Of a stretch of 64,000 bases of DNA, positions 1-7,554 are shown piece by piece. Source of the DNA: Streptomyces sp. NBC_01235 (GTDB taxonomy: Bacteria; Actinomycetota; Actinomycetes; Streptomycetales; Streptomycetaceae); contig NZ_CP108513.1 in assembly GCF_035989285.1 (NCBI RefSeq), positions 8,432,001 to 8,496,000 on the forward strand, written 5' to 3'. The translations under genes were made by a program, and so were the position numbers. The notes beneath the pieces are model-generated. The model worked only from the letters and a program-made list of their open reading frames with translations, was not told the origin of the DNA and made no database searches. How positions within the stretch are numbered: the first letter of the stretch is position 1; each line of letters opens with the position of its first letter.

Positions 1-87
1 GCGATGGGCTGTGTGATGGTCGCGGTGATCTCGGTGTTCCTGGCCCTGTTCCTGGTGGGCCGGATCAGGGGAGGTGACGACGCGTGA
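1..87 (+). CDS. C-terminal end of a sugar ABC transporter permease (partial)
   Basis: The window opens inside a reading frame that ends in a hydrophobic stretch (VIAVISVFLALFLVG-like) followed by RIRGGDDA and a TGA stop at 85-87. The stop overlaps the GTG start of the next permease (GTGA), and a MalG-type permease and a sugar-binding lipoprotein follow. A final membrane helix with a short charged tail is what the end of a MalF-type permease looks like. The assignment rests mainly on context, because only 28 residues are visible. Confidence 0.7.
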   Translation, partial: AMGCVMVAVISVFLALFLVGRIRGGDDA

Positions 88-917
88 GGACCCGTCCCGC
101 GGCCCGCGCCGGCCAGTACACGGCGCTGCTCGCGTACCTCCTCTTCCTCGCCTTCCCCTTCCTCTGGCTGCTCTCCGTCGCGTTCAAACCGCCCCGCGAA
201 CTGGGCAGCCTGCACCCCACCTGGATCCCGAAGCACCCCACCCTCGTCAACTTCCGCCAGGCCTTCGACGAACAGCCCCTGCTGCACGCCGCGGGCAACT
301 CCCTGCTCGCCGCGCTGGGCGCCGCCCTGATCGCCGTCGCGCTCGCCACCCCGATGGCGTACGTCATGGCCCGGCAGCGTACCCGGCTCGCGCGCGCCGT
401 TTCCGGGTGGGTGGTGCTCAGCCAGGCGTTCCCCTTCGTGCTGGTGATCATCCCGCTGTTCCTGGTGCTGAAGAACCTGCGGCTGATCGACTCCGTGCCG
501 GGGCTGGTGATGGTGTACGTGGTGTGGGCGCTGCCGTTCGCGCTGTGGATGCTCGTCGGATACGTCCGGGCCGTTCCCGTCGAACTGGAGGAGGCGGCGG
601 CGGTCGACGGGGCCGGGCGGCTGCGGACGCTTCTCTCGGTGACGGCGCCGCTGCTGGCACCGGGGATCGTCGCGACGGCGTTGTTCGCCTTCATCACCGC
701 GTGGAACGAGTTCTTCTTCGCGCTGGTGTTGCTGAAAACGCCTGAGAAACAGACGCTGCCGGTCGTCCTCACCCACTTCATCGGGGCGGAGGGCGTGGCC
801 GACCTGGGGCCGCTGGCCGCCGCCGCGTTCCTCGCCACCCTGCCCTCACTGGTCGTCTTCGCGCTCATCCAGCGGAGGATCACGGGCGGCATGCTCGCCG
901 GGGCGGTGAAGAGCTGA
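84..917 (+). CDS. Carbohydrate ABC transporter permease, MalG type
   Basis: A 277-aa inner-membrane permease of the binding-protein-dependent sugar transporter class (MalG/UgpE family). An N-terminal helix begins near residue 14 and about five more hydrophobic segments follow. The cytoplasmic EAA loop that docks on the ATPase starts near residue 167 (ELEEAAAVDGAG, then a conserved G about 20 residues on). The GTG start overlaps the stop of the upstream permease, and its own TGA overlaps the ATG of the binding protein, so the three genes are one translationally coupled operon. No ATPase gene is present; Streptomyces sugar importers commonly share the MsiK ATPase encoded elsewhere. The substrate is unknown. 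Confidence 0.92.
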   Translation: MRTRPAARAGQYTALLAYLLFLAFPFLWLLSVAFKPPRELGSLHPTWIPKHPTLVNFRQAFDEQPLLHAAGNSLLAALGAALIAVALATPMAYVMARQRTRLARAVSGWVVLSQAFPFVLVIIPLFLVLKNLRLIDSVPGLVMVYVVWALPFALWMLVGYVRAVPVELEEAAAVDGAGRLRTLLSVTAPLLAPGIVATALFAFITAWNEFFFALVLLKTPEKQTLPVVLTHFIGAEGVADLGPLAAAAFLATLPSLVVFALIQRRITGGMLAGAVKS

Positions 918-2191
918 TGCGGACGAGACTGCTGGCCCTGGTGGTGCTGCTGCTCCTCGCGGGCTGCTCGTCGGGCGGCGGGCGCGACGAGGGCCCCGTC
1001 ACCCTCCGCTTCCAGTCCCTGGCTTGGCAGGAGGAGTCCGTCACGGCCAACAGGGAACTCGTGAAGGAGTGGAACGCCACCCACGCGGACGTCAAAGTCG
1101 AGTATGTGCAGGGAAGTTGGGACAGCGTCCACGACCAGCTCCTCACCTCCTTCGAAGGAGGTGAGGCCCCCGACATCATCCACGACGCCTCCGACGACCT
1201 CGCCGATTTCGCCTACGGCGGCTACCTCGCCGACCTGAGCGACCTGCTTCCTGCCCGCCTCAAGTCCGACATCCCGCATCGCAGTTGGGAGACGACGACC
1301 TTCGGCGACGGCGTCTACGGCGTGCCCTTCCTCCAGGAGCCGCGTGTCCTCGTCGCCAACGCGACCTGGCTGAAGCGGTCCGGCGTGCGGATCCCGACCG
1401 CCGAACACCCCTGGAGCTGGGCGGAGTTCCGGCAGATCACCCAGCGGCTCAGCGGCGGTGGGAAGTACGGAGTGGCCTGGCCGCTGAAGGAGCCCGTGTC
1501 CGCCACCCTCAACCTCTCCCTGTCGGCGGGCGGGCAGTTGTTCCACCGAGGCGCGGACGGCCGTGTCACCGTCCGCTTCGAGACCGGCGACGAGGTCGTC
1601 CCGCGCACCGTCCACGACCAGGTCGCCGCCGACCACAGCGCCTCGCCCACCACGCTGGGCAGCGGCGGCTCGGACACCCTGCCCGGCTTCTTCGGCGGCA
1701 GGTACGCGATGGTCCCGCTCGGCTTCTCCTATCGCCAGCAGATCGCGCAGCAGGCGCCCAAGGGCTTCGACTGGCAGGTGCTGCCCGCCCCGGCGGGCGC
1801 CGACGGACTCGCCCAGGGGGTCAGCCCGCAGACCCTGTCCGTCGCCGAGGACAGCCCCCACAAGAAGGAGGCCGTCGCCTTCGTCGACTTCCTGCTGCGG
1901 CCTAAGAACATGGTGCGCCTCGCGCTGGGCGACTGGATGCTGCCGACCGGCACCCAGGCGCTCGCGGACCCCGCCCTGCACACGACGAAGGACGACTGGG
2001 CGACCGGCACCGCCCTCGCCGCGCACCTGCGCCCGGCGCCCGCCCAGTCCGTGCGGGGCTACCCCGAGTGGAAGGACAAGGTCGCGACCCCCGCCTTCCA
2101 GGAGTACTACAGCGGGGCCATCGGTCTCGACGAACTGCGCACCCGTCTGGAAAACGACGGAAACCTCGTTCTGGCCCGTTACCAGCGCTGA
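917..2191 (+). CDS. Extracellular sugar-binding lipoprotein of an ABC transporter
   Basis: A 424-aa solute-binding protein. The signal peptide ends in a lipobox (LLAGC, Cys17), followed by a Ser/Gly linker and a family-1 sugar-binding fold (LRFQSLAWQEESVTANRELVKEWN near the N-terminus, then the typical APDIIHDASDD segment). It would be anchored on the outer face of the membrane and deliver an oligosaccharide to the two upstream permeases, whose frames overlap with it. It is the last gene of the operon. A run of 20-bp tandem repeats follows directly after the stop codon. The ligand cannot be inferred from the sequence. Confidence 0.92.
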   Translation: MRTRLLALVVLLLLAGCSSGGGRDEGPVTLRFQSLAWQEESVTANRELVKEWNATHADVKVEYVQGSWDSVHDQLLTSFEGGEAPDIIHDASDDLADFAYGGYLADLSDLLPARLKSDIPHRSWETTTFGDGVYGVPFLQEPRVLVANATWLKRSGVRIPTAEHPWSWAEFRQITQRLSGGGKYGVAWPLKEPVSATLNLSLSAGGQLFHRGADGRVTVRFETGDEVVPRTVHDQVAADHSASPTTLGSGGSDTLPGFFGGRYAMVPLGFSYRQQIAQQAPKGFDWQVLPAPAGADGLAQGVSPQTLSVAEDSPHKKEAVAFVDFLLRPKNMVRLALGDWMLPTGTQALADPALHTTKDDWATGTALAAHLRPAPAQSVRGYPEWKDKVATPAFQEYYSGAIGLDELRTRLENDGNLVLARYQR

Positions 2192-2200
2192 GCGGCCGGT

Positions 2201-2260
2201 TCAGGGAACGGAGGGAGGATTCAGGGAACGGAGGGAGGGTTCAGGGAACGGAGGGACCGG
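2201..2260. repeat. Three tandem 20-bp repeats at the end of the DUF3152 gene
   Basis: Three head-to-tail copies of a 20-bp unit (tcagggaacggagggaggat and variants) start at 2201, 2221 and 2241; the third diverges after 16 bases. On the minus strand each copy encodes the final residues S-V-P and the TGA stop of the DUF3152 protein, so the end of that gene has been copied twice beyond its own stop. This looks like replication slippage. The convergent sugar-binding gene ends only 10 bp away. Confidence 0.9.
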
Positions 2261-3179
2261 TGACGAGCCGTCCCCGCCCGTCGTACGGCCAGACGTTGGG
2301 GACACAGCCGAACATGCCCTTGATCTGCTGCATCATCGCCGGGGCCGGTCGGCCCGGACCGGGGCAGCCGACATGGCCGTGGCCGAGGAAGTGGCCGACC
2401 TCGTGGTTGATGATCAGGGCGCGGTAGGCCGTGACGTCCTTGGCGTAGACGGGGGTGGCCAGCAGCCAGCGCCTGAGGTTGACCATGACGTTGTCGGCCA
2501 CGTTGCAGTTGACCTTGCCCTCGGTGTCCAGCCCGTACTGCCCGCAGATCTTGTCCACGGTGCCGGGGGTCGCGATCCGGACGGCGAAGTCGGTGGCGCC
2601 GCCGGAGACCCGCTGGAACGCCGAGTGGCCGTCCGCCGTCCAGCCGCGCCGGTCGGCCAGGATCTGCTCCACCTGCCGGGCGACGTCCGCGGCGGACAGG
2701 TCGAGGCCGTCCTCGACGTCCACCCGGTAGCGCAGGACGGTGCCCTTGCCCACCTTGGCACTCGAGCCGGACGCGGTCGTGAACGTGCCAGGTCCCGAGG
2801 CCGGGATGTCGGCCTCGGACGTGGCGCCGGAACCGCCGGACGCGTCGCCGGACGCCTCGCCCGACGAACCGGCCGGCGGATCGTCGGACGGACTGGCGGG
2901 TGGGCGCGGCGAGGCCGACAGGCCGGGCGTCGGCCGGGTGGGCGCCGGGCTGGACTCCGCAGGCCCGCCGGGTTCGGCGGACGCTGTCGAGCGGCCCCCG
3001 GCCGAGGTGCCGCCCGTCCCGGCCGAGGTCCATCCCACGGCCGCGAATCCGGCCGCGCTCAGAAGAACCAGTGCGGCCAGTCCTCCCCACAGCGGTCCTC
3101 TCCGGCCGCGCCCGGCGGAGTGCGCGGGGCCGCTCCGACGGCGGCGGGCGGAGGAGGAATCTGTTCGGTGCACGCTCAT
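2241..3179 (-). CDS. DUF3152 protein, secreted or membrane-anchored zinc protease-like
   Basis: A 312-aa protein. Residues 1-30 are basic, 31-50 form one membrane segment or uncleaved signal, and 51-140 are a Pro/Ser/Gly-rich linker. The C-terminal DUF3152 domain covers about 143-305. It carries NHEVGHFLGHGH, fitting HExxHxxGxxH with H259, E260, H263 and H269, followed by PAMM (about 280-283), which could serve as a Met-turn. These are the hallmarks of metzincin-type metallopeptidases. Cysteines at about 212, 225, 272 and 292 could form disulfides outside the cell. The gene is divergent from the response regulator. Peptidase activity is an inference; the family is formally of unknown function. 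Confidence 0.88.
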   Translation of the reverse strand: MSVHRTDSSSARRRRSGPAHSAGRGRRGPLWGGLAALVLLSAAGFAAVGWTSAGTGGTSAGGRSTASAEPGGPAESSPAPTRPTPGLSASPRPPASPSDDPPAGSSGEASGDASGGSGATSEADIPASGPGTFTTASGSSAKVGKGTVLRYRVDVEDGLDLSAADVARQVEQILADRRGWTADGHSAFQRVSGGATDFAVRIATPGTVDKICGQYGLDTEGKVNCNVADNVMVNLRRWLLATPVYAKDVTAYRALIINHEVGHFLGHGHVGCPGPGRPAPAMMQQIKGMFGCVPNVWPYDGRGRLVTGPSVP

Positions 3180-3319
3180 GGTTGTTTAGATTGTGATCAC
3201 GATGTGATCGGATCTGGCTCAGACGATAACGGAAAGATAACGACCCGACCGGTGTGGGTTCATGTGATCATCCGGTAACAGTGGCCCGGGGTGGCCGACG
3301 GCGTACCGATACTGAGCCC
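3180..3319. promoter_or_regulatory. Divergent promoter region between DUF3152 and the response regulator
   Basis: These 140 bp separate two divergent starts. They contain an inverted repeat, GATCAC-gat-GTGATC (3195-3209), and a direct repeat of gataacg at about 3224-3243, the kind of arrangement response regulators bind. No promoter hexamers stand out. Autoregulation by the neighbouring response regulator is plausible but not shown. Confidence 0.45.
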
Positions 3320-4012
3320 ATGCCACGAGTTCTGCTGATCGAGGACGACCGTGCCGTACGGGACGGCGTCGCCCTCGCGCTGCGCCGTCAGGGCCACGAG
3401 GTCGCCGCCGCCGAGACCGGGGAGGACGGCCTGCACCGGCTGCGCTCCTTCCGGCCGGACGTCGTGGTGCTGGACCTGATGCTGCCCGGCATGACTGGCC
3501 TGGACGTGTGCCGGCGGATGCGTGACCTGGACCAGACGCTGCCGATCATCATGGCGACCGCACGCGGCGAGGACGAGGACATCGTTGTCGGCCTGGAGGC
3601 GGGAGCCGACGACTACGTGGTCAAGCCCGTGCAGGCCCGGGTGCTCCAGGCCCGCATCCGCGCCGTCCTGCGCCGGGCGGCCGGTGCGCCCGCCGACGGC
3701 GGCATCCCGAGGATCGACACCTACGGCGACCTCGCCATCGACCGCGCCGGACTGTCGGTCACCTGGCAGGGGGCGCCGGTCGCCCTCGCCCCCTCCGAAC
3801 TGCGGCTGCTGCTGACCCTGTCCGCCTCGCCCGGCCAGGTGTTCAGCAGGCAGCAACTCCTGGAAGCGGTCTGGCAACACAGCTACCACGGTGACGCGCG
3901 TCTGGTGGACGCCTGCGTGAAAAGACTGCGCTCCAAACTGGGCGAACCTCCGCGCGAACCCCGGCACATCCAGACCGTGCGCGGCTTCGGCTACCGGTTC
4001 TCCTCGCGGTGA
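3320..4012 (+). CDS. Two-component response regulator, OmpR/PhoB family
   Basis: A 230-aa regulator. The receiver domain (about 3-118) has the acidic pocket IEDD at 7-10, the phosphoacceptor Asp52 in VVLDLMLPG, and the conserved Lys in DDYVVKPVQ. The C-terminal winged helix (about 130-228) ends RTVRGFGYRF, as in the OmpR family. ATG 3320 is chosen because it gives the standard N-terminus MPRVLLIEDD; an in-frame extension to 3254 would add residues with no family counterpart. The TGA overlaps the GTG of the sensor kinase. The DDYVVKPVQ segment resembles AfsQ1-type regulators, but I would not assign it to a named system. Confidence 0.93.
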   Translation: MPRVLLIEDDRAVRDGVALALRRQGHEVAAAETGEDGLHRLRSFRPDVVVLDLMLPGMTGLDVCRRMRDLDQTLPIIMATARGEDEDIVVGLEAGADDYVVKPVQARVLQARIRAVLRRAAGAPADGGIPRIDTYGDLAIDRAGLSVTWQGAPVALAPSELRLLLTLSASPGQVFSRQQLLEAVWQHSYHGDARLVDACVKRLRSKLGEPPREPRHIQTVRGFGYRFSSR

Positions 4013-5541
4013 GAGCTCAGGGAACGCGTTTCCGCGCCCCCCGACTGCACGCCCCCCGACTGCGTGCCCACCGACTGCGCGGCCTGCGCGTGCGGTTGGT
4101 GGTGGCGTTCGCGCTGGTCGCCGCCGTCACCGCCACGACCACCGGCGCGCTCACCTTCCGGGAGGCGCGCACCGGAGTGCTCCAGCAGAGCCAGGACACC
4201 GTGATCAAACTGCTGCGCACCCAGGTGACCCGGCTCGCCCCCGAGCTCACCTTCCCGCCGAACGAGGCCGAACTGCGGCGGTTCGCGACGGAGGTGGCCG
4301 GCGCCGAGCAGTCGGGCACCTGGCGGGTGCTGGTCGCCTATCGCGGACTGGAGGCCACATCCGTGCCCGACGACCCGTTCGTCGAGCTGACGCCCGCCCT
4401 GCGCGAGGCCGTGAACTCCAGGTCGGCCACCGTCTTCCAGCGGGTCAACCGCGCGGACCACACGGCACTCCTCGTCGGCATGTCGGTCACCTTCGCCTCC
4501 TCCGACTCCTCGGGCACCGGACCCCTCTCCGGTGTGAAGGTGTTCCTGACGGTGCCGCAGACCACGGAACAGGCCTACGTCGACGCCCTGGTCACCGCCA
4601 TGGAGCGGGCCGCCGTACCCGCCCTGGTCCTCGCCGTCCTGCTCGCGCTGCTCGCCGCCCGCGGGGTGCTGCGGCCGGTGCGCGCGCTGCGGCAGGCCAC
4701 CCGCAGCATCGCCGAGGGCCGGCTGGACATCCGGCTCGCCGTCGACGGGTCGGACGAACTCGCCGAGCTGTCGCACACGTTCAACGAGACGGCCGCCGCC
4801 CTGGAGGAGACGGTGGCCGAACTGCGCGGCATGGAGGCCCGGGCCCGTCGTTTCGCCGCCGACGTCTCGCACGAACTGCGCACTCCGCTGGCCGCCATGT
4901 CGGCCGTCACCGACGTCCTCGACGAGGACGCCGCCCGCCTCGACCCGGACACCGCCACCGCGGTCCGGCTGATCAGCGAGGAGACCGTGAAACTGGCCCG
5001 ACTGGTCGACGACCTGATGGAGATCTCCCGCTTCGACGCAGGCGCGGCCGTGCTGCACCTGGACGAGATCGACCTCGCCGAATCCCTCAGGCGCACCCTC
5101 GCCTCCCGCGGCTGGACCGACACGGTCGACACTCTGCTGCCGGCGCCGGACGCGCTGCGCGGACGCGTTGATCCGCGCCGCCTCGACGTCGTCGTCGCGA
5201 ACCTGGTCGGCAACGCCCTGCGGCACGGCGCCCGGCCGGTGCGCTTGAGCCTCCACGCGGACGACCGGCCCGGCGACGGGCGGCGGGCGGTCATCGAGGT
5301 GCTGGACAGTGGGCCGGGCATCCCCGACAGTGTGCTGCCCCACGTCTTCGAACGCTTCTACAAGTCGGACGCCGCCCGGTCCCGGACCGAGGGCAGCGGC
5401 CTGGGACTGGCGATCACGGAGGAGAACGTCCGGATGCACGGCGGCACCGTCCGGGCGGCGAACCGGCCGGACGGCGGCGCCGTCTTCACCGTGGAACTCC
5501 CGCTGCGGCGGGACGAGTCGACAGGGGAGGAGCGACCGTGA
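4009..5541 (+). CDS. Sensor histidine kinase, HAMP/HisKA type
   Basis: A 510-aa membrane kinase, partner of the preceding response regulator. Membrane helix 1 lies at about 25-46, an extracytoplasmic sensor domain of about 155 residues follows, and helix 2 is near 203-221. A HAMP linker leads to a HisKA box, FAADVSHELRTPL, with the phosphorylated His288. The ATPase domain shows the N box (LVGNALRHG), the G1 box (DSGPGIP), the F box (FERFYK) and the G2 box (GSGLGLAI). It starts at a GTG within the stop of the regulator and its own stop overlaps the lipoprotein start, so all three proteins are probably made in coupled amounts. The signal sensed is unknown. Confidence 0.94.
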   Translation: MRAQGTRFRAPRLHAPRLRAHRLRGLRVRLVVAFALVAAVTATTTGALTFREARTGVLQQSQDTVIKLLRTQVTRLAPELTFPPNEAELRRFATEVAGAEQSGTWRVLVAYRGLEATSVPDDPFVELTPALREAVNSRSATVFQRVNRADHTALLVGMSVTFASSDSSGTGPLSGVKVFLTVPQTTEQAYVDALVTAMERAAVPALVLAVLLALLAARGVLRPVRALRQATRSIAEGRLDIRLAVDGSDELAELSHTFNETAAALEETVAELRGMEARARRFAADVSHELRTPLAAMSAVTDVLDEDAARLDPDTATAVRLISEETVKLARLVDDLMEISRFDAGAAVLHLDEIDLAESLRRTLASRGWTDTVDTLLPAPDALRGRVDPRRLDVVVANLVGNALRHGARPVRLSLHADDRPGDGRRAVIEVLDSGPGIPDSVLPHVFERFYKSDAARSRTEGSGLGLAITEENVRMHGGTVRAANRPDGGAVFTVELPLRRDESTGEERP

Positions 5542-6248
5542 GAGCCCTGCGCCGAGCCGTGCTGTTGTGCGTCCCGGCACTGTGCACGCTGGTCTCCTGC
5601 GGCATTCCCGCGACCGGAGTGGTGGAGGCGGGCGGACCCGCCCACGGGATCGTGCCGACGGTACGGGTCTACCTCGTCGACGGCGATGCCCTGGTCGCCG
5701 TCCCCCGCAGGATCGCCGGACAGGTCGGCGTCGAGTCGGCAGTGAAGGCGCTCCTCCTGGGCCCGACGGAGGCGGAACGGGCGAAGCGCCTGACCACGCT
5801 GCTGCCGCAGGTGCCAACCCCGACGTCCTTCCTGGGCGCTGCCCCCGCCACCAATCCGTCCGGCGTCCCCACCATTGAGCCGTCGGGCGCCGCCGCCGCC
5901 GATCCGTCGGGCGCCGCCACCGCCGATCCGTCGGGCGCCGCCACCGCCGATCCGTCGGGCGTCCCCACCATCGATCCGTCGGGCGTCCCCACCATCGAGC
6001 CGTCCGGCGCCGCCGCCGAGGGTCCGGAGCCGGCCGCCGTGCGGGTGGCCACTCGGGGCGACGAGGTCTCCATCCAACTGCTTTCCGTCACCGCGGAGTT
6101 GACCCAGCTCGCCGCGGCGCAGCTGATCTGCACGGCCGTCGACGCCCGTCACACCGACGGCCCCGAAATCGAGACCGTGACCGTGACGGTGACGAACGCG
6201 GTCGGCCGGAGCGTCGAGGGATCCGACGAGCGCTGCCCCGACCTCTGA
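5538..6248 (+). CDS. Repeat-containing lipoprotein coupled to the two-component system
   Basis: A 236-aa lipoprotein with signal peptide and lipobox ending at Cys21 (LVSCG). Residues about 40-100 (VRVYLVDGDALVAVPRRI, ESAVKALLLGPTEAE) resemble the GerMN-type domain found in actinobacterial lipoproteins. A stretch at about 107-162 consists of octapeptide repeats PSG(A/V)(A/P)(A/T)(A/I)(D/E). The GTG start overlaps the kinase stop. By analogy with kinase-lipoprotein pairs such as CseA/CseC or LpqB/MtrB, it may sit outside the membrane and modulate the kinase; this is an inference from position and lipidation. Confidence 0.85.
   Translation: MRALRRAVLLCVPALCTLVSCGIPATGVVEAGGPAHGIVPTVRVYLVDGDALVAVPRRIAGQVGVESAVKALLLGPTEAERAKRLTTLLPQVPTPTSFLGAAPATNPSGVPTIEPSGAAAADPSGAATADPSGAATADPSGVPTIDPSGVPTIEPSGAAAEGPEPAAVRVATRGDEVSIQLLSVTAELTQLAAAQLICTAVDARHTDGPEIETVTVTVTNAVGRSVEGSDERCPDL
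5856..6023 (+). repeat. Seven 24-bp in-frame repeats inside the lipoprotein gene
   Basis: Seven consecutive 24-bp units (for example gatccgtcgggcgccgccac plus cgcc) encode PSG-xxxx-D/E octapeptides. Units with VPTI alternate with units with AATA or AAAA, which suggests repeated slippage or unequal exchange. Copy number probably varies between strains without breaking the frame. Confidence 0.85.
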
Positions 6249-6262
6249 CCCGCGTAATCGAA

Positions 6263-6299
6263 TTGCACGAGACGTATCGTCTCGCTTACGGTCGACGGC
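6263..6299 (+). promoter_or_regulatory. Promoter with TetR-like operator before the glycosyltransferase
   Basis: A perfect palindrome CGAGACG-TAT-CGTCTCG occupies 6268-6284, directly after a -35-like TTGCAC (6263-6268) and 16 bp before the start codon. The arm length, AT centre and overlap with the promoter fit a TetR-family repressor site. No TetR gene lies adjacent; the nearest one (8662-9321) belongs to the inserted element and its own intergenic palindrome has a different sequence. Confidence 0.55.
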
Positions 6300-7496
6300 A
6301 TGACCAGTCGCCCCGCCCATGTCGCCATGTTCTCCTTCGCCGCCCACGGCCACGTGAACCCGAGCCTGGAGGTGATCCGCGAGCTCGTCGCGCGCGGGCA
6401 CCGGGTGACGTACGCGATTCCGCCCGTCTTCGCCGAGAAGGTCGCCGGCGTGGGCTCCGAGCCAAGGCCGTGGCACTCGACGCTGCCCTCGCCCGACGAC
6501 GACCCCTCCGCCTGGGGGAACACCCTCCTCGACCACGTGGAACTCTTCCTGGCCGACGCGATCCAGGCGCTGCCTCAGCTGATCGAGGCTTATGACGGGG
6601 ACGAGCCGGACCTCGTCCTGCACGACATCACCTCCTACCCGGCGCGCGTCCTCGCCCACCGCTGGGGCGTCCCCGCGATCTCCCTCTCGCCCAACCTCGT
6701 CGCCTGGGAGGGCTACGAGAAGGAGGTCGCCGAACCGATGTGGGCCGAGCCGAGGAAGACAGAACGCGGAAAGGCTTACTACGCCCGTTTCCACGCCTGG
6801 CTGGAGGAGAACGGGATCACCGAGCACCCAGACCCCTTCGTCGGCCGCCCCGCCCGCTCCCTCGTGCTGATCCCGAGGGCGCTGCAGCCCCACGCCGACC
6901 GGGTCGACGAAAGCGTGTACACGTTCGTCGGCGCCTGCCAGGGCGACCGTGTGGCCGAGGGTGACTGGACGCGGCCCGCCGGCGCGGAGAAGGTCGTACT
7001 CGTCTCGCTGGGCTCGACCTTCACCGACCGGCCGGAGTTCTACCGGGAGTGCGTGCGGGCCTTCGGCGGACTGCCCGGCTGGCACCTCGTGCTCCAGATC
7101 GGCTCTCACGTCGACCCCGCCGCGCTGGGCGTCGTACCCGACAACGTCGAAGTACGGTCCTGGGTACCGCAGTTGGCGGTGCTGGGGCAGGCCGACCTGT
7201 TCGTCACGCACGCCGGTGCGGGCGGCAGTCAGGAGGGGCTGGCCACGGCCACACCGATGATCGCCGTACCGCAGGCCGTCGACCAGTTCGGCAACGCGGA
7301 CGTCCTGGAGGGGCTCGGTGTCGCCCGGCACATCGCCACGACGGACGCGACGGCGGAGGTCCTGCGGGAGGCTGCCCTCGCGCTCGTCGACGACCCGGAG
7401 GTCGCCCGCCGACTCCAGGCAATCCGGGCGGAGATGGCGAACGAGGGTGGCACCTTGCGGGCGGCGGACCTCGTCGAGGCCGAACTCCCCGGCTGA
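6300..7496 (+). CDS. Macrolide-type UDP-glycosyltransferase (GT1, MGT family)
   Basis: A 398-aa soluble GT-B fold enzyme. The N-terminal acceptor domain begins [18 protein letters not shown], with the His usually acting as catalytic base near residue 18. The C-terminal donor domain contains the GT1 signature [13 protein letters not shown]...P.I..PQAVDQ (about 302-330), which binds UDP-sugar. Relatives such as OleD and Mgt inactivate macrolides by glucosylating them in the cytoplasm, so a resistance or detoxification role is likely. The gene stands alone behind a palindromic operator. An RBS-like gaaagga and an ATG at 7506 follow its stop, but that putative next gene is cut by the transposon end. 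Confidence 0.9.
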   Translation: MTSRPAHVAMFSFAAHGHVNPSLEVIRELVARGHRVTYAIPPVFAEKVAGVGSEPRPWHSTLPSPDDDPSAWGNTLLDHVELFLADAIQALPQLIEAYDGDEPDLVLHDITSYPARVLAHRWGVPAISLSPNLVAWEGYEKEVAEPMWAEPRKTERGKAYYARFHAWLEENGITEHPDPFVGRPARSLVLIPRALQPHADRVDESVYTFVGACQGDRVAEGDWTRPAGAEKVVLVSLGSTFTDRPEFYRECVRAFGGLPGWHLVLQIGSHVDPAALGVVPDNVEVRSWVPQLAVLGQADLFVTHAGAGGSQEGLATATPMIAVPQAVDQFGNADVLEGLGVARHIATTDATAEVLREAALALVDDPEVARRLQAIRAEMANEGGTLRAADLVEAELPG

Positions 7497-7516
7497 GAAA
7501 GGACGATGACGACCCC

Positions 7517-7554
7517 GGGGATCAATCGAACCTTGGTTGGCGTTGAGATTGATC
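7517..7554 (+). repeat. Left terminal inverted repeat (38 bp)
   Basis: It begins GGGGATCAATCGAACCTTGG and ends GATTGATC. It pairs with 12975-13012 with two mismatches (positions 17 and 27). The last two bases lie inside the stop codon of the resolvase gene, so the gene reads right to the element end. Confidence 0.88.

Noticed and set aside
65..2026. Very long minus-strand open frame opposite the sugar transporter genes
   Set aside because: It has Arg/Ala/Gly-rich antisense composition, no domain, and the plus strand encodes clear permease and lipoprotein families.
5875..6102. Plus-strand PPPPIRRA repeat protein inside the lipoprotein gene
   Set aside because: It is the shifted-frame reading of the 24-bp repeats; the overlapping lipoprotein has signal, lipobox and coupling.
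6263..6284. The TetR of the mobile element as regulator of the glycosyltransferase
   Set aside because: Its own intergenic palindrome (TGCACGCA arms) is unrelated to the CGAGACG arms here, and the TetR arrived with the insertion.
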